NCBI GenBank assembly: GCA_025738555.1
Contig: JAOVFP010000001.1
Coordinates: forward strand, 6,448,001 to 6,512,000
Reading direction: 5' to 3'
DNA length: 64,000 nucleotides
Origin: Cyathus striatus
Lineage: Eukaryota; Basidiomycota; Agaricomycetes; Agaricales; Nidulariaceae
Under the pieces are notes generated by a model that saw only the letters and a list, made by a program, of their open reading frames with translations, had not been told where the DNA came from and did not search any database. Position numbers and translations under genes: made by a program. Shown piece by piece: positions 57,058 through 64,000 of the stretch; the stretch's first letter is position 1; the number at the start of each line of letters is the position of its first letter.

Positions 57058-59343
57058 TCACAAAGCATTCACCAGTAGCACAAGCCCAACTTTTCCTGAA
57101 GTATCAACTGGCACAGTCGTAATCGCGTAAGACTGGTGGATATCTTTCGCGTCTTTAACACCGAACGAAAACTTCCGAACAAGCTCGCAAAGCATAACCT
57201 GAATTTCAAGGACACTGTAACTTGTGTCAGCCTTCATACTCGATCTGAATATTCTTGACTTACGCGTATCGCCACCTGCAACAAAATCAAAATCGTTAAC
57301 AAGACCCCATAGAAGCCAAAATGAAACATACCCAATACAAGTGCGTGGACCACCCCAGAATGTTACACTGGATGACCGTCAGTACACTTAATAAAAGAAA
57401 ATAATAGTTCTGACGAACAGATTTGCATACGGGCCTATAGTACTTCCATCTCCTAGTGTGGAGTCGCCTCGGAGCCAACGGGAAGGCAAGAAGCGATCTG
57501 CATCTTCGCCCCATATAGAAGTACATCTAAGGTTTCTCGTTTTACGATGGAAGGAAGTGCTTCGATACATGTAAAATCGTACCTGTGATACGCCTGTATA
57601 GCACCAAGAACTTGCTGCCCCTTCTTAACAAAAACCTCTGTTATTTCTTTTCCGGATCTAGTTTTAATGGGCTCGGATAAAGGAATCATTGCGTCTGCGT
57701 TTGCTATCCGTCCTAGGAGGGGGACTGGAGAATGATATCGTAATGTTTCCTACAGAGGACGTAAATAAGCCGTAAATTTCTGGTAGGATGCATGAATCAT
57801 AATCATACCTTGATAAAGGCATTCAGGAAGGGCAGCGAGTCGTAATCACCCTGAGCAATGTCCGAACTATGGCTTAATATCTCTTCTCGTAACTCGCTCT
57901 GCCACATAGCATTTCCTGCGAGCTCGAAAAGAGCCCAAGAGAGAGCATTTGCCTATACGGTGAGTATAAGATTGTGAAATCCAGGAAGAAATGGACAATA
58001 CGCACAGTGGTATCTTCACCAGCAGCATTGATCGTTCCAAATTGATCTTTTATCTCTTCCAGCGACATTTTCTCAGACAAGTTTGTGTTCGAATGAACTG
58101 AAAGACGCATTGTCTTAATAGCATCTATCAGAGTTCAGAAAGCGCCGTACCAAGTCTGCCGATAAGATCGCCGTCCGGTTCTATCCCAAGTTTAATTTCC
58201 TCTAGCTTGTTTTCAACGACCGACTGGGCAATCTTAGTACTCAACTCTCGATGTTCTAAAAGTTTTGCTAGAACAGGTGGAGGAAAATATGCCAGTAAAT
58301 ATGAAACCCATCGTGGAAGGCGGGGAAGAATAGCATCAGCAATAAGGCCAGCCTTGTCGCGCTTCGAAATAGAGACTCTGGCACATTGTTAATGATGGTT
58401 TCGATGAATTATAATTAAATGTAACTGACACGAAATTCTCGTAGCACTTTGTAAACGTTTCATCAGCAGCAAAATCATATCCCATTATGCCTTTCATCTC
58501 ACACGTCAGAATTCTTTCAAATGAACAAGAATCAAACAGAATACTCACTTTCGCCAACCGCTTGAAGCGTAATATTATGCAACAGAGGATAAATGTTGAT
58601 TGATCGCTGAGCTCCACTGTCATCACAGACGGCTGTGAGACGCCGTGTTGCCTTGAATTTAAAGCTCCTTCGTCAATGTCCCTCTCTAAGGCGTGGTGTA
58701 AGATAGGGACCCACATCTAAAGCAGCCTTCTGTATAGTTGGAAATACCTTCTTGACCTCGACAGCTGAGAAAACTGGATTCATCGCAGCACGTATACGGC
58801 GGTGTTGTTCATCTACAAACCGTTAGTACATTTTACAAATCAAACATTTTAATTCATATCTCACCGACAGCAGTCAGCAAGCTCCCTGATCCAAACCCAA
58901 TAAAGTTGATCCATTGAATATGAGGTGGTTTCGTAAAAATGGAGGCGTTGTTCGCAACGTATCGTAATGCCAAGCTGTCAGAAACAATGAGGGCCTCGCT
59001 CTAAGATACCTGTCAGCAAATGTGAAGTTTCAGGAAGATCATTGTATTGGGTAGCTCACTCCGAAGCACCCTCTTAGACGATACGCTTTCCCATACAACT
59101 TCTGCCACTCAAACTCGTATTTTCCGTATGGTATTGGAAGAAACAGCTCCTGCGTGTTCCCTAACATTTCGGAGTCAGGAAACTTCATTGTAGTGTAAAA
59201 TTGAAATCATGCAACTTACCATAGAGCCATGAAGGTGAAGGCGGGCCCCGGAGCTGTGACGTGAATGGTTTCGACCTCAACCACACGAATGCGAGTACAG
59301 CACCAAGAATGGCGGGCAAAACTATCTGAATATCCAAAGCCAT
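57058..59343 (-). CDS. Cytochrome P450 (paralogue B), intact
   Basis: Fourteen exons totalling 1566 nt, 521 residues: 59343-59220, 59160-59060, 59000-58865, 58812-58715, 58651-58549, 58490-58430, 58377-58151, 58097-58006, 57952-57809, 57749-57583, 57526-57419, 57367-57332, 57275-57264, 57214-57058. A membrane anchor is followed by LRGPPSPSWLYG. I-helix AAGEDTT, K-helix ETLR, FLPSRW, and the heme loop FWGGPRTCIG with Arg present. It should be an ER-bound monooxygenase taking electrons from P450 reductase. Its exon lengths 2-13 are identical to paralogue A. One donor (GTTCGT at 57418) is unusual. The substrate is unknown; neighbours are a secreted peptidase and a drug-type exporter. Confidence 0.93.
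57264..57275 (-). other. 12-nt microexon of P450 B
   Basis: GTGGCGATACGC between TTGCAG and GTAAGT; completes the Gly of CIG and adds WRY just after the heme-binding Cys loop. Matches the microexon of paralogue A in position and length. Confidence 0.85.
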
Positions 59344-60254
59344 GGCGGGCAGTGATGGTGGTAGTAATTGCAGACGCCTAATGCTTCAAGCGTAATTATC
59401 CAAGCCTCCGATGCAAGGGGGTGTTAAGAATGGAATGCGCGAAACACGCACGGAACTGAAAGGAACCAAAAAGTACGTATCTTAAAGTACTGTGGATCTT
59501 ATGTAAGTGAGTGTACATTTAGTCCATCGGGCCGAAGGCCATTGATCAGTTCGGTCGTTGGAACTTGCCACGCTTGGTACTCGGGCGGCAGGCGATGGGA
59601 AAAACTTCAAGATGTATGTACGTACGATTCGGAATCGAAGTCCCGCGTGGCTTCTCCACACCACTGCCTCCTCCCTGTTCCATTACTCAGACTGGTCCGA
59701 ACGAAAGGATAAACGCAAAGATAGACTCATCTATATCGTATGAGGGAGTTGGGTCAGGTTGGGTCGCGGTCTGGTTTGTCTCGCTCGACGAGTCCTGCTC
59801 ATAATTTGGAGATTGCGACTCAGACAAGTCTTTCAAGGTCTTCTCCTCAAGACCTAGCTTACATAGGTACAAGATACATATCACTACTATCACCACCAAA
59901 TCACTACCTTCTCCCACTCCTTCCTCGTCAACACTACCGGAGCAATCCAGCACGATCCGACCTTTGTACCACGGCGGCTCGATCATCCTCTATGTTCGAA
60001 CTTCGAACGCACCTCTTCAAAGTACACCAAACAGTACTTGCAGCACGCTTACACAATACAGTTACACCCCCTTAGTGACTTCCCCGCAAGACAGAGATTG
60101 GTAAGATAAACATATTTAACTGATAAAATGATAAAATGTACATAAATGATACGATGCTCATTGCTATATGATAAGGCGACTGACTGAACTGTATGAGTAA
60201 TAAAGCTATGTAAAATAACGTTGCTATCATAACTGACGAACAATACTCTAATGT
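59344..60254. other. Intergenic region between P450 B and the MFS gene
   Basis: 911 bp. Two overlapping open frames at 59565-60075 lack coding features. The first 150 bp should hold the P450 B promoter. No element recognised. Confidence 0.4.
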
Positions 60255-62614
60255 TCACTTCTTCTGCGAAGCTTTCTGTGCATAACGACTGCTCATCCTA
60301 ATACGCCTACCATACTTCCACAGAAGGAAAGGCCTGTCAAAAAGTGTCAATGACGGCAGTTATTGATCAAACTGAAACAACTTACGCAGGACATCCCAAC
60401 GCAATAGAAACAGCAGCCAAGATCGAGTTTCCTTTGCCATACCCAAGCGCCTTGTACATCGCAGGCGCAAACAACGGAAACCCGAACCCAGCGAGAGAGC
60501 GCAAACACGACACCGCGGCAAGGGCTAAACGCATTCGTCAATTTCGGACTGTAAATAGCTTAAGCGGAGGATAAAAATACCTGATGCAGCATGCAACGTG
60601 AAACTATCCACGACATATGTTTGAATCGACTGGAATGTCAAAATCATTCCACCAGATACTATCGCACTTCCCTGGTCCACAACAAATGCGTAAGAACAAA
60701 TGACATTGATACGATGGTTGAAGCCACGTACGATGTCGGTGACGATCCAGTGCACATGTTCCTGTGCGCCCCAACCTGCCATAAATAGTCCTATGGGAAG
60801 AAGCACCGTTCCAGGTAACATTGACGCTAATTACGCAACAGGACCATTAGTTCCGGACTCCGGAGAGATAGGAGAATAGATGGAGTTGTGATGGAGTGCT
60901 TACGAAGTCGAAATTCAGGCTCTCCTACTCCCCCGTTCTTGTTCTTGAAATACTTGTATATCCGATCCATGAATCGCGCGTTAACTTGCGAGGCAGCGGA
61001 GAGTCCGAGTCCGAGGGCTATGTAGTGTAGCCCAGCGATTCCTGGGTTTTCGTGGTAGATCTCGGAGAAGATTGTTGGGATTGTAGTGAGGAAGACTGAA
61101 TGTAAGCAGCTAGTGGTTGGGAAAGCTGTAAAACTAAGTGTGAATGACGTACGGTAGAATACTCCGTATAGGAATGCCATGTATATTCCCAGAAGCTGGA
61201 TAATTGGTTCATTTGCGAAGATTAAGAAGGGTCTTGTCATTGCTTTCGCGAAAATCGCTTTCCAGCTAGGTACATTGTGGTCAATACTGGTGTAGGAGAG
61301 GGAGAAGCAGGATACCTACTGTCTGTCAGCAGTAGTGTCATAAATCGTCTTGACCTCCTTCACGGGCCCACTTTCAACATCAAGACTAGCTCTGATCTTT
61401 TTCGCTTTCTGCTCTAGAAGCACTGGAGCAAAAGCTGGACAACAATTAGAGAAGTTCATTTCTGAGGTGTTGTGTAGACTTACTTTCTCGAAGGTAGAAG
61501 AACCCAGAGATTTGAACGAGAACATCAACAATGCTTGTTGACCAAAACTATGTAGTATGTAATCAGTTTTATTCGATACATGAACGAAACCGATAGCTTA
61601 CCACCCAGCGCCACGTCGATCTCTCTGATATCCTGAGAGTACAGAAGAATTATTTTGGAGAAAGCTTCACGGGGAAGAAAGATTGACACCTACCACCCGC
61701 CACATACAGGTCCGATGACAGGACCTAGGAGAGGAGCCAGAGAGTAAATTGCGATAGCTTTACCTCTCTGCTCTGGGTGCCATGTATCTCCGAGGACGCC
61801 ACCACCAATCTGCGATTCGTATCAGTTAATTAGCATAAAGGTTGCGGAGTTACGATGTTATCTTACCGAAAGTGGAGCACTGCCTCCTAATCCTGACAAG
61901 AAACGGAACGCGATGAGTTGCGACTTGTTTTGTGCAAATCCGCAACCAGTATTCCATGCTAATTGAGTAATGGTATGAGAATGTTATCATCTAGAATATT
62001 GAAACGATTTACCAAGGTAGAATAAGTTCGCCATTTGCAATACCCGTGATCGTCCATAAATCTCGCTCAAAGGTCCCAGTATCTACACCGAGGGGATAAG
62101 GATCTCCACGAGTCCTACAAGCGAAACAACACACCAGTGGGCCAACAGCTATTTCCCAAAAGTGAGATCACTACACCCTACCAGGACAAAGAAGAACCCA
62201 CCGTATCCAAGAACAAAAACTGAAACCGTCATTGCAATAATCGTATGGCTCGTAATACCAAAATCACTAGCCAACTGAGCACTCGCAGGTGCAATCATGG
62301 AGGACGACACAGGACTAATAAAAGTAAACGACGAAACTACAAGTGTAGCAGCCCATTTCTTTTTGTACGACCAACTATGAATTTCAAATAGCAAAATATC
62401 AATGGAGAATTATTCCAGGAACGGCCTTCGGCGGCAAAACGTACTTTTTGGGATTTAAGGGATCATTAGGGCCATCCCAGTCGACTATGATGACATTCGG
62501 GTCTTTTTCTCTGTCTGGCGGAGGTGCCTTTTCGTTGACGTGTTTCGTAGCATGTTCTGCTGGAAGTGTGGGCGTGTCTGAATGCGTAGAATGCCTGGAT
62601 GGATCGTTACTCAT
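60255..62614 (-). CDS. MFS transporter, multidrug/polyamine (DHA1) type
   Basis: Fifteen exons from ATG 62614 to the TGA at 60255-60257, all splice phases compatible. A hydrophilic N-terminus ends VDWDGPNDPLNPKNW, the usual lead-in of fungal DHA1 drug:proton antiporters. Twelve membrane segments can be followed, with GPLSEIYGRSRVLQ between the second and third and FRFLSGLGGSAPL in the fourth. ETFAPVLLEQKAKKIR lies at the start of the central loop. The C-terminus has SLAGFGFPLFAPAMYKALG and ends in basic residues. It probably exports small hydrophobic or cationic compounds across the plasma membrane. Exon 3 (62135-62148) is only 14 nt. It lies head-to-tail with the P450 and carboxypeptidase genes. 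Confidence 0.92.
62135..62148 (-). other. 14-nt microexon of the MFS gene
   Basis: CTGTTGGCCCACTG between an AAATAG acceptor and a GTGTGT donor. It encodes AVGPL of the YAVGPLILGPLSE stretch; skipping it would break the frame. Confidence 0.8.
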
Positions 62615-63454
62615 CGTCGTGGAAAACTCTGGGGGGATACCGCATGTGGAGGCTCGTTATGTACTCTTTGCGGTTGCGTCCCCGCTGATGACAAATAGTC
62701 ATTAGGCTATGTGCCGAATATGCCGAGCACCACCGGGTGACTTCCGCTCGGGAAGTTACACGCAGAGTCTATAAATATATAAGTAGTACGGATTTGCAAC
62801 CGTGCGTATGAAAAGTACAGTCACTTATGTACTTCATCTACAAAGTACGTACTTATGTAATGTGAACAGTGGAAGTAGCCTTCGCCGCCTGCTGGGAATA
62901 GCGAAGAACGTTTCACTTGCCTCCAGCAGTAGGTGCACTGGGTGTTCGTACAGGGGTTACAGTGCTTTCGGACTCCCGAACCGAAGCTATCTATGCCATC
63001 ACGGGAGTATATCAGATAATCCGTAGAATTGTTTCAATCATTGAATCAAGAATAGGCCAACACTCAATAGGCTCTCCAGACGCAAACTGCATTCCAGCAT
63101 CGCAAGAGATACGAACGCAACCTGCCCTACTACATAGGTCTCAGACACCGGTAAATACTGTATTTATGTTATACCCAAATAAATCTGCTCTAATTACTCA
63201 AAACTATTAACTCATCAATAATGGCTTCAATCGTAGTAAGTCAATGCAGGCTGGCGATATCGTGGCGAGTCGAACAATTGAGCTTAACCAATGATCTTAA
63301 CATACTATAAGATAGAAGCTGCCTCTATCTTTCTAATAATATCTTAGACAATTTCCAGTGCTCCGTATCGTTACGAATTCAAATCCGCCAACTGTATATC
63401 GCTCGAGACAAAAAATGGCGGAAGCTCAATCTCGCTTGGAGATCCGCTCGTATA
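62615..63454. other. Intergenic region with the MFS promoter
   Basis: No gene recognised; short plus-strand frames at 62802-63210 lack domain or splice support. A TATAAATATATAAG run lies at about 62770. Confidence 0.4.
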
Positions 63455-64000
63455 TCACCGTGGCGGCTGATGCACCGTCTCAACCTTCATTCTCTCCAAG
63501 TTCAAAATGACGCGACATGTCTAAAAGAAATGAGTAAAAATATTATAACTTAATCGGCGTTCTTACGATGAACGAAAATACCGAAATAGGCCAACTGTTC
63601 ATAAGAAGATAAATTCAGCATTTACTCACGAGAATATAATGTAGGAAACAGCAACTTGTTTAAAAAAGGAATAGAGAGCCAATACAGAAACAACGGCTGA
63701 CAGAATCTAATGAACCTGCTGAATCAAACAACCATTAATATACATACCTATTACAGCTGCAAACACCCATAGCCCATCGCGAAGCACAGTCCTTACGATT
63801 TTAGTATCGACATTCGTCTGGCCAGCGCTTCGCTTTGCAATAGTGAGCACGGCGATCGTAAATTGGGCAGTGAAAACGCTCCCGCTAATAATAAGAAGAT
63901 GCATACGTGAAATCAGACTAAAGAGTAACTGTTGCTCACCCAAATATCAAATTTTCGGATGGTGCAATTTCCCCGGTGCAAACGGCATCGAACTTGACCT
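63455..64000 (-). CDS. DUF6533-like membrane protein, 3' part, runs off the window
   Basis: The 5' part lies beyond the right edge. Exons: one ending at about 63954 (FDAVCTGEIAPSENLIFG), then 63887 down to about 63749 (SGSVFTAQFTIAVLTIAKR...LRDGLWVFAAVI), then about 63706-63630, and a last one ending VILNLERMKVETVHQPPR with TGA at 63455-63457. The layout of a membrane segment, short linker, LRDG motif and a final RxILNLR-like motif matches the C-terminal half of the fungal DUF6533 family, of unknown function. The phase of the last intron did not resolve, so the last exon join is tentative. Confidence 0.6.

Noticed and set aside
59600..59660. Possible tRNA 3' arm (TTCGGAATCGAAGTCC)
   Set aside because: No matching acceptor, D or anticodon arms could be folded at the right distances.
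59565..60075. Overlapping plus-strand frames upstream of P450 B
   Set aside because: No recognised domain, no splice support, and position in the expected promoter region of the neighbouring gene.

Overview
The window reads as nuclear DNA of a filamentous basidiomycete, most likely an Agaricomycete. The intact genes carry many introns of about 48-63 bp with GTRNGT donors and CTRAC-type branch sites. The gene content fits this group: a fungal NDC1 nucleoporin, a NACHT-WD40 (NWD) receptor, F-box/leucine-rich proteins, multi-exon P450s, a DUF6533-like membrane protein and a chromodomain Ty3/gypsy element. The species cannot be named from the sequence.

Layout. 1-10.6 kb: an AT-rich, CpG-poor repeat block, a CA microsatellite, and two broken copies of an NDC1 gene flanking a small unknown gene. 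10.7-15.7 kb: nested terminal-inverted-rep​eat elements containing a 1.08 kb palindrome. 16.5-24.4 kb: a complete 7.9 kb chromovirus-type LTR retrotransposon, itself hit by a 327 bp solo LTR. 25.3-29.7 kb: a NACHT-WD40 gene with 14 almost identical WD40 repeats and one apparent single-base frameshift. 30.5-38 kb: a second copy of the 0-4.5 kb block, carrying different insertions. 38.3-40.8 kb: the only NDC1 copy that looks functional. 41-45.6 kb: two decayed F-box genes, one split by an unclassified transposon. 45.9-48.2 kb: an intact P450. 48.6-53.7 kb: repeats and a pseudogene interrupted after codon 6 by a 5'-truncated LINE. 54.5-64 kb: a gene block all on the minus strand, holding an S10 carboxypeptidase-like gene, a second P450, an MFS transporter and the end of a DUF6533-like gene.

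Two themes run through the window. First, the 0-4.5, 25.3-38 and 42-43.3 kb stretches have almost no CpG, and the differences between the retrotransposon LTRs are all transitions, mostly at CpG. That pattern fits methylation-driven C-to-T decay. Second, segments have been duplicated repeatedly. Comparing the two copies of the 0-4.5 kb block gives occupied and empty sites for several insertions, so their boundaries and target-site duplications can be read directly. The P450, carboxypeptidase, P450 and transporter genes lie close together, but nothing here proves a shared pathway.
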